Assembly (NCBI GenBank): GCA_016165875.1
Contig: JABBOT010000002.1
Span: 25,744,265 to 25,808,264 of the forward strand
Direction: 5' to 3'
Length of the DNA: 64,000 bases
Origin: Acanthopleura granulata
Taxonomy: Eukaryota > Mollusca > Polyplacophora > Chitonida > Chitonidae
This document shows, piece after piece, positions 18,601-29,917 of the stretch; the first letter of the stretch is position 1; the number at the start of each line of letters is the position of its first letter. A program made the position numbers and the translations under genes. The notes beneath the pieces are model-generated. The model was not told the origin of the DNA. It worked only from the letters and a program-made list of their open reading frames with translations, and did no database searches.

Positions 18601-20983
18601 TAACGGACTATTCCGTTCCTGGTACGAATTAATAATAACTAATTATTTTAACGGAAGATTTTTGAGCGTAGCCCTAAATGAAAGGCAAGCACCTTTACCA
18701 CTTGAAAACGGCTTGCCTCCAACTACGAATGATGTAAGTATCAGAGAAATACATAACCGGTTAGCAATAACAGTTTGACAATTCACTTCATTGCAACTTT
18801 TTGTATAACTATAGGCACCAATGTCAAGACAAGATTAGTGAAATCTGTGATAAGCCCCAGTCATACCAACACTTTCAAGTAGATAAAACAACCTCTGACT
18901 GAAAAATTGCAGATATGATCGCCACAAATCGTGGACTGGGGGTAATATAAGTTGTGGGGAAACTTGACTAATCTTTATGAATCGGACTATATACAGCCCG
19001 CGATCGGAGTGATTGCCCCTGCGTAAACAAAAATCAGTTGCGATCAAAACTTATCGGGAGCCACAGCCACACATACACTTTCGACTGGTTAAAATAAACC
19101 ACGATCGAAGAATTGTTGGATTGAATCGTCGTAAATCTGGAAATGATCAGTCTTGAGTGGTATGGTCAAATTTTGATGAGTCTGAAGATATCGCCAGAGA
19201 TCTTATAATGCGGTTGTGAGGATCGTACCTGAGTCTCCTGTACTGTGGTACATCATTTAGGACTATGATGTTAACTAAATTGATCCTAATTGCGTAACGA
19301 GTTCCGTACGACCATCGCAATCGGCCTTCATTACTAAATTTTTATGAAAGTACGAAAGACTACGGGACAGAAAGGTACATATAATGTATCAGTTACAACA
19401 CATAAATATGACATTTTTGTAATCAGCTTCTTAAAGAAAGAAAAGAAGTTTGAGGAGCCTATTTATACCCAAAATTTTCCTCAATCGAAACGAATGTCGA
19501 TGAATTGTAGGACTGTACACCTGTGACACTGGTAAATAATCGTATTTAATTGTGGGTTATCTTATGGAAGTCGTGCGACAAGCAAACATAAACCGTCATT
19601 CTTCCAAGTCGTTGTGAATGATCGTATGGCTTTTGTAAGACGCTGTGTGGTAATCATGAGACTATCGTATATAGTCTACGACTGTCCCCTGCACATATAA
19701 CGTAGGATTGTCTTGCAGAGTTGTAGAGAGTCAGTAAGGTGTGACTGTGGAAGATTTCTAAGATTTGAATTCGGCCAAATTAGCTTCGATTGACCAAGAT
19801 TAACAGGATGCCGCACATCGCAGTGGTGGTAGAACGAGGATCACTGCGCGTTAGTCGACATGGTGACTTTCATAATGTCCATGTCTTATATGGTCATAAC
19901 ATGTAGAGCAAGATGAGACAATGAACCCAGTACATTCGGGTTCAAATAGCAGGCACCGAAGTAGAAATCAATACTAACCTATGAAGTCAAGGTTGTCATT
20001 TACACATTTGCAGTGTACATATATATAATGGTCACAACTCCCCTGTCGGCTATATTCGGACATTTTAATTACATGTAGATGCATTTGTATGAAAATATGG
20101 ACATCCTTGCTCATCACTCAAATGCAGAATGTCGTGAATATTGCCATGACGTAACATGCAGGGTAGTACTGATTAATTTAATCGTACTGTCCTTCGTATG
20201 ACCTGATGAATTAAGCCTTGTGTGGACCTCCCATTATTGAACAACCATCCATTTTGTCTCATTTTAATACTGTATATTACCGTTATATTACTGTTGGGGG
20301 ATCTGAGGCTGAATTTCTGAATTCATGAAATTACACCAGTTTTCTTCTTCTAGCTGTCCTTATATATATACATTCGGCAAATGGGATAGAATTAGTAAAT
20401 CTGCGAAACCGTTTGGCTTTTATGAGAACCCACTCTCTCCTCATACAGCGGTACATGGTACGTATATGAATTAATTTTATTTGGTCACAGTGATTGGTTT
20501 TCTTTCAAGAAGTGGATGGTGTACGAATTCCTGAACAGGACAGATGTGGCTTTATTTGTTTGGTGGAAATGAATGTTTTTCTTACACGAATAAATATTAA
20601 AGTGTTCATGAATCTGAATTACGATGATAATAATGATTTTTTTTCTTCCTCTTGTTCTGTGTTGGATGGTTTAATCCACTTTTATCTGTTTTGATTCATT
20701 TCTCAGTTTGCATGTTGACTTTTACGTAACAATTTCTATGTGAGTGAATCTATGTCGAAATTAATAAATTGATACTTTTCCATGTAGCTCTGGAATTTCA
20801 AAATACTTAGAAGTAAGTCGTTCATTGGTACGTATACCTGTTCAATATGTCTCTTTTCTTGCATTTGATGGTTCTATGCTGTTTGTGTATATTCTGGAAC
20901 ATAACGAACATAATGTGCAGTTTTTATTCTTCTAAAGTCTAAATATTATTTGTTTGTACAGATACTATTGTATAATAAAAAAG
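15626..20983. other. 5.4 kb without a recognisable gene
   Basis: Mixed AT-rich sequence. Open frames are short and unlike known proteins. Between about 18.0 and 19.7 kb there are scattered similar motifs, but I could not define a repeat unit. Confidence 0.5.
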
Positions 20984-21236
20984 GGACCTCAGTGGTTCAG
21001 TCGCAGAGTCCAGAAGTCTCACACCTATACGGTCGCTGTGAGTTTAAGTGCAGCTCATGCTGGCTTCCTCTCCGGCTGTACGTGGGAAGATCTGCCAGCA
21101 ACCTACGGATGGTCGTGGGTTTCCCCCGCGCTCTGCCTGGTTTTCTCCCACCATAATGCTGGCCGCCGTTGTGTAAGTGAAATATTCTAGAGTACGGCGT
21201 AAAATACCAAACAAATAAATAAATAAATAAATATAA
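20984..21236 (+). repeat. SINE with target-site duplication
   Basis: Head GGACCTCAGTGGTTCAGTCG, B-box-like GTTTAAGTGC, full body and an (AAAT)n tail. The 10-bp duplication AATAAAAAAG lies at 20974-20983 and at 21237-21246. Confidence 0.88.
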
Positions 21237-21252
21237 ATAAAAAAGAAGTAAT

Positions 21253-21340
21253 AAAAGTAAGTCTAGTGAATGAATGAATGAATGATTATGGCTTATAGTC
21301 ACTTGGCCAGTACTGCAGCCACATTGCAGGTAGTACTTGT
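21253..21340 (-). repeat. 3' end of a second SINE-like family
   Basis: Begins with the (GAAT)n tail and ATTATGGCTTA, the same end seen at 32019-32070. Only a fragment is present. Confidence 0.5.
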
Positions 21341-22673
21341 TTAAAAATATTAAGGTGACAATTACATGTTATAATCTGATGCTTTTCGTACACGTGTCTC
21401 CATTGAGTAAATTCACCCCTCTGATCCGCCTGAAATACTGCCAAAAGGCCCTAAACATTCATTTATTCATATAACCCAGTCACGTTCACTCCGTTTTGCT
21501 GCGTTTGCACACATCTACCTGCAGCATGCAGAGTTGATGCCATTCCTCCATTTCACTTTTCTCTGTCATTTTGTTTCAACGGCATTTGTTTCTATTTAAA
21601 TTTTATTCTGCATTTGTGATGTAATATTTATTTGCTACAATAAATCTGAATCGTTTGGCCATGAACATAAGAAAAAAAACACATTTTCAAGCTAGAGCTT
21701 TCCAGGCAAAGTTTGTTGAGTTAAGCTTCTGTTTTATGTTAATAACTCATGTACATGTAGGTCCCTTTATTCTTAGTCTAGAGGGTTTAGAGAATTAATA
21801 AGGAACCATGCACCTTAGCGGCACTGGTGTTCTCGTTATTCGTCGCCAAATGGTTATCAGAGCCACAAACTATCCATGTTCGGAATATTATGACATTCGT
21901 TTTACTTTGCAGTTTTATAAGAAATCTGTATTGTTGACAGATGCATGCATGTGTCTGACGTAACTGTGTTATGATTTCCAGTGTGTATCGGCCTATAAAC
22001 ACATACAATTATAAATATGTCAACAGACAGATTCATGTTACAAAGTGATGAACATTTCCATCTCTTCTAGAAATAAAGCCATGGCCAGACACGGTGAAAT
22101 CATCGCTTTATTTACATGATTCATCGGCCATAGAGACCTGTTTGTCACAGCTCATCTCGAACTCCAGGTCACGGTGGAGGTCGACCTAGTCTAGCAAGCT
22201 CTGGGTCACATTGGCCGCGTAAACAACAATCTCCAGCCAGCGAATGGCTCCATATTGATTGCAGCTGTTAGCAGTTTGTATCCTGGTTGGCCTCCTTCCA
22301 TGCACGAAAATCGATTGTGGTTTGTTTTTGTTTTGCTTTGTCTTTGTAAATTTCTTTTGAATTGACGTTAAGAGCAGCAAAGTGTACTGTCTCATTTGGG
22401 GGATGGGAATGGGACCTGTGTTTCCACTGTGAAAAGCAGATTCTTCAGTGGATTCACGTCACTCAACCATATGAAAGCACCTAATACTTTACTACAGAGC
22501 TCAGTTAGATTTCTTTCAACATACGCATAAAACTCGTGCTTATTTCAATTTATTTCTACTTTGTACTTACTCCTGCTTTCTTTGTTGCTTTGTGATTAAC
22601 ATCTAATCGCACACATCACCACGAGACCCTGGGCATTTGGTCCACAGTGTGCTCACCGTTGCTAAGAGCATGT

Positions 22674-22915
22674 CATCAACGTATAGACTCATATATCGCA
22701 GTGGATTGTATCGTGTTGCCATAAAAATGACATCGTATCAGTCTATAGACATGTATATCGCAGTGGATTGTTCGTTTTGTCACGAAATGACATCGTACCA
22801 GTCTATAGACATGTATATCGCAGTGGATTGTTCGTTTTGTCACGAAATGACATCGTATCAGTCTATAGACATGTATATCGCAGTGGATTGTTCTTTTTGC
22901 CATAAAATGGCCTCA
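22674..22915 (+). repeat. 60-bp tandem repeat, four units
   Basis: Units at about 22674, 22731, 22791 and 22851. The two middle copies differ by a single visible base, so duplication was recent; the outer copies are diverged. Because 60 is a multiple of three, frames stay open on both strands. Confidence 0.92.
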
Positions 22916-23229
22916 TATAAGCATATAAACACCATACTGGATAATTATATTGCTTGCCATATAAATACTAAACTAAAAAAGAATAGGTCATACTTCCCCA
23001 TAGTAGTTCGGAATAAGACAAAAGCCGTCTTCTTAAAGAAAATATCAGTTCGTATATAAAGGTATATATCCCTCTGTCAGAAGCGTCAGATATAGCTGGT
23101 ATTGCAAATTGAGTGTTTTTATATCATTGTAATGGGAGAATATTGTCTGTAAAACACCTGACACTAGTCCTGAATGTGAATGAAAGTACGTCTGTTGAAA
23201 GTAGTTCTGTCTGTTAACAGGATCATACA

Positions 23230-23990
23230 TATCTGTTTGTAATGAGACCCTATCGACCTGTTAACGGAATTAGAGGTATCGCCTTGTAATGGGAACCTAT
23301 CGGCCTGTTGACGGAATCAGAGGTATCTGTTTGTAAGGTGAGGTTATTGGTCTGTTGACGGAATCAGAGGTATCTGTTTGTAAGGTGAGGTTATCGGCCT
23401 GTTAACGGAATCAGAGTTATCTGTTTGTAATGAGAGCCTATCGGCCTATTAACCGAATGAGAGGTATCTGTGTGTAATAGGAGCTTATCGGTCTTTTTAC
23501 GGAATCAGAGGTATCTGTTGGTAAGGGGAGGGTATCGGTCTGTTAATGGACTCAGTGCTATCTATTTGTCACAGTAAGGGGAGCTTATCGGTGTGTCAAC
23601 AAAATCAGAGGCATCTGCTTGTAATGGGAGCCTATCGGCGTTGTAACGCAATCAGAGGTATCTGTTTGTAAGGGGAGCTTGTCGGTCTGTAAATGGAATC
23701 AGATGTATCTGTGTGTAAGGGGAGCCTATCGGTCTGCTAACGGAATTAAATATATCTGTTTGTAATAGGAGCCTGTTGGCCTGTGTACGGAATCAGAGGT
23801 ATCTGTTTGTAATGGAAGCCTATCGGCCTGTTAACGGAATCAGAGGTATCTGTTTGTAAGGGGAGCTTATCAGTCTGTGAACGGAGGTCTCTGTTACTAA
23901 GGGGATCTCATTGGTCTGTTAACCGAATCAGAGCTATCTTTTCGGAATTGGGGTACAGCAGTCTCTTAATAGACACAGATATATGTTCGG
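23230..23990 (+). repeat. 47-bp minisatellite, about 16 units
   Basis: Consensus built on CTGTTAACGGAATCAGAGGT, then ATCTGTTTGTAAGGGGAGC and a final YTATCGG. Copies diverge gradually towards the right end. It lies about 0.3 kb after the 60-bp array. Confidence 0.93.
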
Positions 23991-25115
23991 AAGTGAAAAA
24001 TCCTGTTTATCAACATGTATAACATTTCAGATATCAGCTCGGATAGGAATCATTTCTTTCTATCAAACCCATAACATATATTTAAAAAACCAATTAGATT
24101 ACATGCGATATAAAATTCCTACCCGATTTGATCTTAAATATTTTACATGATACAGTGAAACTTTGAATATCTTATAGGAATGGTTTGTGCAGTAGCATCT
24201 AAGAGATATATCATTCTGATATATGATTCTGACGATCACCGTCCTTTACTTATGGCTGCGAATATAGCAGGCACTATGCAGCTGAAGTGAACGTATCAGT
24301 ATGCATAGGCTATTCATTGCAATCAAAGTGGTATAGGTTATTCCCTTCCACGTTTCAGTTGTTTGTAATACCATAACATGGGTCACATATGTGCCCATGT
24401 ATACTGTCTCTCTTCACGACTGTTCTGGAAGCTGGGAGGATATCTAGTGCAAAGCTACCGTCGGGAAAGCTTACATTATCTAGCATTACAGAATTAGGTG
24501 GAGGATATATCTTGAGGGATGAACAAAACCCAGTGAGGATCGAACTGTAAGGGTAGAAAGTGTCCCTGGATGCCAGATCCTGTTCATTACGCAAGGCGAA
24601 CATATCACACTGTATAGTTCTTGACATGGTCCGGGGGTGATGAGCGATTGACGCGACCTTCACATTGTTTGTCATTAATGCATGAGACGTACAATAAATC
24701 AATGGCCATTTCATGTGGACACATTTGCTTGTGTATGGAGCACCAACATTTGAAAACATAACGGGACTTGGCAAAAATGATATATACGGGCATACGGGAC
24801 ATTAATGTGCGGCTTTGCCCTCGGAAATCTCCGTCAAACGCCTGTCATGGCCAATTGTGTGTTTCGCGGCAAGAAAATGCTTACATGTAATGTATCACCA
24901 ACCTTAAGGCCCTAGTGTATACATTTATAAGGAGACATCATTTATTATTGGAGTTTGACATGTCACAGGTGGCACGATATACAGCTTGTAGAATTAGACA
25001 AATATCCCATGGTATAACAAGTATACACTTTGCTATAAGTTAATGTCGCTGTCATTTAAGAACAAACAAAGATGACAAGGCTCCAGCAATCAGTTTTTCG
25101 TCATTCTCTTTAATA
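23991..25115. other. no recognisable feature
   Basis: AT-rich sequence. A 139-codon minus-strand frame at 24355-24774 resembles no family I know and lacks splice or promoter support. Confidence 0.45.
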
Positions 25116-25750
25116 CCATTGACACACCAACACAGAATGCGCATGGATGCGCATTCTTTCTTACTGAATCCATATACGTATATGGATTGAGAAATTCGAT
25201 TCGATTCTGTTCGATTCGCTTGTGCAGTGTGTCAACGAGGAAAGGGTTCCATTCCTCTAAACTCAATTCGATTGTGACTGCGCATGCGCGCAATACAAAT
25301 GACTTTCTGGAAGAAGTTAGAACAAAATGGCTGACATAAACAACCACACTTGCAGAGCTGGCATTTCTGACCCTTGTGTGAAATAGAGCCAGCGAAATAC
25401 AATCCAACGGCTTCGCAGGTACACACCGAGACGAGCACGCACACTACTGCGGGGTTAGTTTTGTTTACATGCTTGGGACTTGCACAGCGCTCTGTATGGT
25501 CCATGGTTACGAGCAACAAGTGAAAGGGAGTTCTCGAGATATACCGGAAGAGTAATTTTGACGTAATTAGGATGGAATTCCCGCCCAGTAGCGCTTTCGG
25601 ATCCGCATAGAATCGAATCCGGTGTGTTCACGTCAATCCGCATCGATGTGCATTGTTTTTCGGTGTGTCAACGGGAAATCTATTCCGATTGAATGCGAAT
25701 CGATTCGAATGGATGCGTATTAAATGAAACCGTATTTGGTGTGTCAACGG
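25116..25750. mobile_element. 0.6-kb inverted-repeat element with TTGACACACC ends
   Basis: The left end CCATTGACACACC is mirrored by GGTGTGTCAACGG at 25738-25750. Two more copies of GTGTGTCAACG lie inside (about 25228 and 25661), and the interior is rich in ATTCGATTC motifs and has no coding capacity. Flanking octamers (ctttaata and cattagtg) agree at only five of eight positions, so a decayed 8-bp duplication is possible but not shown. Confidence 0.6.
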
Positions 25751-28602
25751 CATTAGTGTAGCATTCATGCAAATGTCCATTTTTACTTTTGAGAGTTATT
25801 GTTTGTTAGAGAGTTATACAAGGTACTGCGTAGATATCATTAGTCACTGATTTAGTCGTTTCAGTTGCCGACACATTCGGTATAGAGAACATCTGTGTAC
25901 CAAGGAGTGATACCCACAGGAGGTCCAAAAGGCACCAGATATATCTGATTAATGAGAATGTGTTGTTTGTCAGACGCAAAAATAACTTTTCAACATTGAA
26001 TAAACGCTACATTTGGCTGCATCGACATACATGCACAGCGGCCAAATAATATGCATCTAATGAAGTTGTATGTGTGATACACGAATCAAGGACGTATATG
26101 AAGAATTATTTAATAGTTATACACTCAGTTAAGTGCATTATGCACATAAGATAATCACGAAATAAAGAAAATTGTGATGCGACAGAAATACATATACATA
26201 TAACATAAATATAAATATATATAGGGTTTCACATAGGTTACCTCCATATATCGGCCTTTGTCGCCATAAATCCTCTATCATCAGACAGTAACAAGCACAA
26301 AATTATACCATGAGGCCAGTCGTGTGTATAGTTTAAGGGTATAGTTGTAACGGCTCTGGACTATGATGCGTACAGTACGAGACAGGGAATTTAATTGCTC
26401 CGAAATTAACAAATCGTGTCAATCCCACAAGAAGTACTTGTTTGAATTAATATGGAAATTATTACAACTGCCTTTTTCTGATCTTTTTTCGCAAATTCGA
26501 TGATAACAATAGCACTGGTCACAAATTCTTGTCTGTCACGTGTACGCGCGTGCTGGAAACAGACATTAAAATCCATCTGCCTCTTAGAAAATGACACGGG
26601 CGCTGTGAAACGACACGTGCCTGCCACGCGCGCACGTGCATGCGCGTGTAGCTACACTCCAGGTACGCAGAAAGGTCAAGTGGACGAGGGACGCTTTTAT
26701 ACACCAAACAGAAACTCCATTTATCGACCAAAGTGTATTTCCTCAAAGGGGTATTGCTGTATACGGGTTGAAGCATCATGTTGGTTCAAAAATCCAGTCT
26801 GAGCATGTGGCAGACAATACTGAGATTGGTCTGTGACCGCTTATAATCTACAACCGGTGTAATTATAGAGTTACCAGAGTAATTTAATTTGCAATTTGAT
26901 GGCCTTTAGAGTGTAAATTATACAGAAATTCAATATCCGTAACAGCATTGGCATGAACCTGATAAAGATAAAAAACCAAACCTTTTGAATAACTTCCGTT
27001 CAGCATTAATGTTTATTGATGAAAATTGCTGTTTAACACAGACTAGTGGGTTGCACAACTAGTAGATTTCAAGACTGCTTACATCGACCACAATTTTCCA
27101 TGAACATAATGACTTGAAGAGCAATATTGTCACTTTTATGCGGAGTAAAAATCATTCATGAAGCCTTTCCCAATGTGGGTTCCATCGTAAATTAGACAAA
27201 GAATGGGCCACAAGAAGACAAAGGATTTGATTCTCCATGCTACATCGCTGACAGACCGGTCTGTTATATAGTTCATGGATTGAACTGGAAGATTGCACCT
27301 TGGTAACAATCTGCGGCTGCGTCCGTCAACCCCCAGAGCCAACCGTCTATACTCGGACATTGTGGTAATCGTTAACCTCGACCTGGCCATGAGAACCATC
27401 CAGAATCACAGACAACACGACTCCCTTCAGGCAACTGTCTGCTGCCATCGAAATATAATTACAGACAGACAATTCAAATCGATGTGAGTTTCAGTAGCAA
27501 GTGACCAAAGCATTAACGGCACGACGCACGGGCGTTTGTGATATATAAGTACTTGGCCAATCCAACACCATCATGAGAAATCAGTTTCATCACGAGGTTG
27601 TCGGCGAATTCACGCCATCGACCTACAGAATTGTTGTTGTCGTGAACGTTGTCTTCCTTTGAAGGCAATGTCAACAAAAGACTGCACCCAGTTTCCATTC
27701 CAGGGTAGGGATCACTCACAAGCCGCCGATGGACACGTGCATCGGCGCAGTGTCATGTGATTACTGTGATCATTTTACACAATGTACATATATTAAAAGT
27801 TTATTAACAGTCGGCAAACACGAAATGATAAACCATTGTGAATATGGCCATGTTTACCAATATATATCTAGGGCTCTATGACGACGCCATCAGTTCGTTT
27901 TTGTTTCCTGCATGTATGTTACAAATATTTACACAAAAAATCAAACACTTACATTTCTTGATTAAGTCACACATATATGTCTATATCCCCTACAGCTTGT
28001 TGGTCATAAAGATGTCAGAAGACCTGGTGAGATCTTCATCCAGCCTTAAAGTCTCAGGCTGTAGACAAGATCATACTGTCATCCAAATACATACATGCAC
28101 ATATTCCAGTGTGTGTTGTTATTTACCAACCTATTGATTTATCTGGCTGGTTCCTACTAGTACGTAAATAACAGCGGCCAGGTTGAGTTATAAGTAGAGG
28201 AAACCAGGCACCTTGCAAGTTCCTGACAAATCTTCCACTGTCATGTGTCGTCGTATGTTTGACATAACATACACCCTGTTTGTAAACCGGGCCAGTGATT
28301 GGACAAGGCGTTAGATTCGTTCAAATTATCTCACTGGTATTTGGTATAAAGTGCTGGTATAATCAATTTGACCAGTGGTACTTGTGGAGATCCGTCTGTG
28401 ATCCTCATGTAAACAGAAATACTATAACGGTCAAAGTCAGTGTCAGAATGGTTCTGATTTATTAGCGCAATAGTTTGCTTATCTTATTACTGGCAGTATT
28501 TACTGACTGACTTATTTCATTGATGGTTAAGGTCTATCCGGAAGTAGCTCATCTACATGACGGCGGTTAGTACCTCACAAAGTACCTAACAACCTTTTCC
28601 CT
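25751..28602. other. 2.8 kb without a recognisable gene
   Basis: No conserved exon was recognised on either strand. Minus-strand frames at 27136-27399 and 27513-27719 are open but match nothing I know. Confidence 0.45.
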
Positions 28603-28775
28603 TTATATATTTATTTATTTATTTCATTGGTATTTTACGCCATACTCAAGAATATTTCACTTATGGTGGGAGGAAACTTGGCGGAGCCCCCATCCGCAGG
28701 TTGCTCGCAAACCTTTCCACTTTTCTGCTTTAATGCTAACGGACTTGGATTTGAACCCTGATCTTCCTGGTAATG
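28603..28775 (-). repeat. partial SINE
   Basis: Begins with the TTATTTATTTATTT tail and TATTTTACGCCATACTCAAG, continues to the B-box-like GGATTTGAACCC. Internally deleted relative to the full copy at 1049-1320. It lies just past the predicted 3' end of the chromobox gene. Confidence 0.8.
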
Positions 28776-28902
28776 TACCATTGTTCTATTCGATCATGCA
28801 TTAATGGCCATTCTGTGTTATTCATGTAAATAGCAATATATTAAATAGGAATCCTGTGAACACAAAAGCACAACAAACTAGCGAATATTTATAAGCTTAT
28901 AT

Positions 28903-28908
28903 TTTATT
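28903..28908 (-). terminator. candidate polyadenylation signal of the chromobox gene
   Basis: TTTATT on the plus strand (AATAAA on the minus strand), 1.0 kb past the chromobox stop codon. The implied 3' UTR of about 1 kb (28.9-29.9 kb) holds no other feature. Usage is unproven. Confidence 0.35.
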
Positions 28909-29917
28909 TTTGTAAATTTCAAACAATAAATAGTAACAGGTCATTTTATAAAGACAATGTTCACGACATATATGTACATTCAAATGAGCTTTTACTTTAG
29001 CAAATGCACTGGGTAAGTCTGGAATACACTATTACCCGTCCTTTAGTATAACAGTATGTACTTGATCTCAACTATACATACAGAAGGCCTATTATGACAA
29101 GAACTGTAGCAATTCAAAATGTTTCGAAAACGTAACACGTACATTCAATTCGATGGAAACAAGCACGACCCACTTCTGAATGAAGAAATACTCTGGCCTA
29201 CTGGCTGGGTGTTAATCAAGAGTTCACATATAATCCTTTGTTCATATATATACGTGATGTTATACTATACATACGAACAGCATATCTGTGCCATAGAACG
29301 AAGACTAAGTAAGAAGGAATTATAACCAGGTTCATGAATGAAATACAATTTTCACTAGATTATATCCATGGGGCATCTCCTTTTGGAATTTTCCTGCGCA
29401 ACATGACGAATTGGGACCAAAGGTGTCTCCTAATCACATTTTGTTCATGGTTCACTTACTCCAATCTCGTGCTGTTTATGAATCCCACGCTTGAATGAGC
29501 CGCCGTTGTACACGCTCAGTAAACAGCAGCCGGCGTCAAGATCTCATGCCTTACAATTTCCAGCATGTGTCGCTTATTATGTGTATCATTCAATCCAACT
29601 TGATAGCACAAGAGCCTTTTGTTTCCCTTTAAAATGTCAAAAATATCAAATGATGCCACCATTCGCCTCAATATGGTGCCATTGCTACTGAACTGTCCTG
29701 CCATCACCTTTCAAATCTCCTATATAAAAATATAGCGAGCCCGAGCAAAATACATGTATTGTCTTATCCCCTGATCCAACCCTAGCAATTTCAAATTTGT
29801 TCTCCGCCAAATGCGGGATACAACAACCTTCCTGCAGTCTTCAGTCTTACCCGTACAATATCACATTCAAAATATAGTCAGAGCACTTTTAATGATATAC
29901 CTTGGTAGTGAACACCC

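Noticed and set aside
20954..21302. Open frames over the SINE, likewise at 1000-1262, 14231-14483, 41737-42252 and 53434-53760
   Set aside because: They translate tRNA-derived SINE sequence; similar peptides appear at every copy because of the repeat, not selection.
22637..23059. 140-codon plus-strand open frame
   Set aside because: It is produced by the 60-bp tandem repeat, which keeps frames open on both strands; no splice or promoter support.
23230..23990. Possible CRISPR-like array
   Set aside because: Units are contiguous 47-bp tandem copies without spacers, in a eukaryotic genome.
24355..24774. 139-codon minus-strand frame
   Set aside because: Amino-acid composition and lack of any familiar motif or splice context suggest chance.
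27136..27719. Two adjacent minus-strand frames considered as exons of one gene
   Set aside because: No matching donor/acceptor pair joins them and neither contains a motif I recognise.
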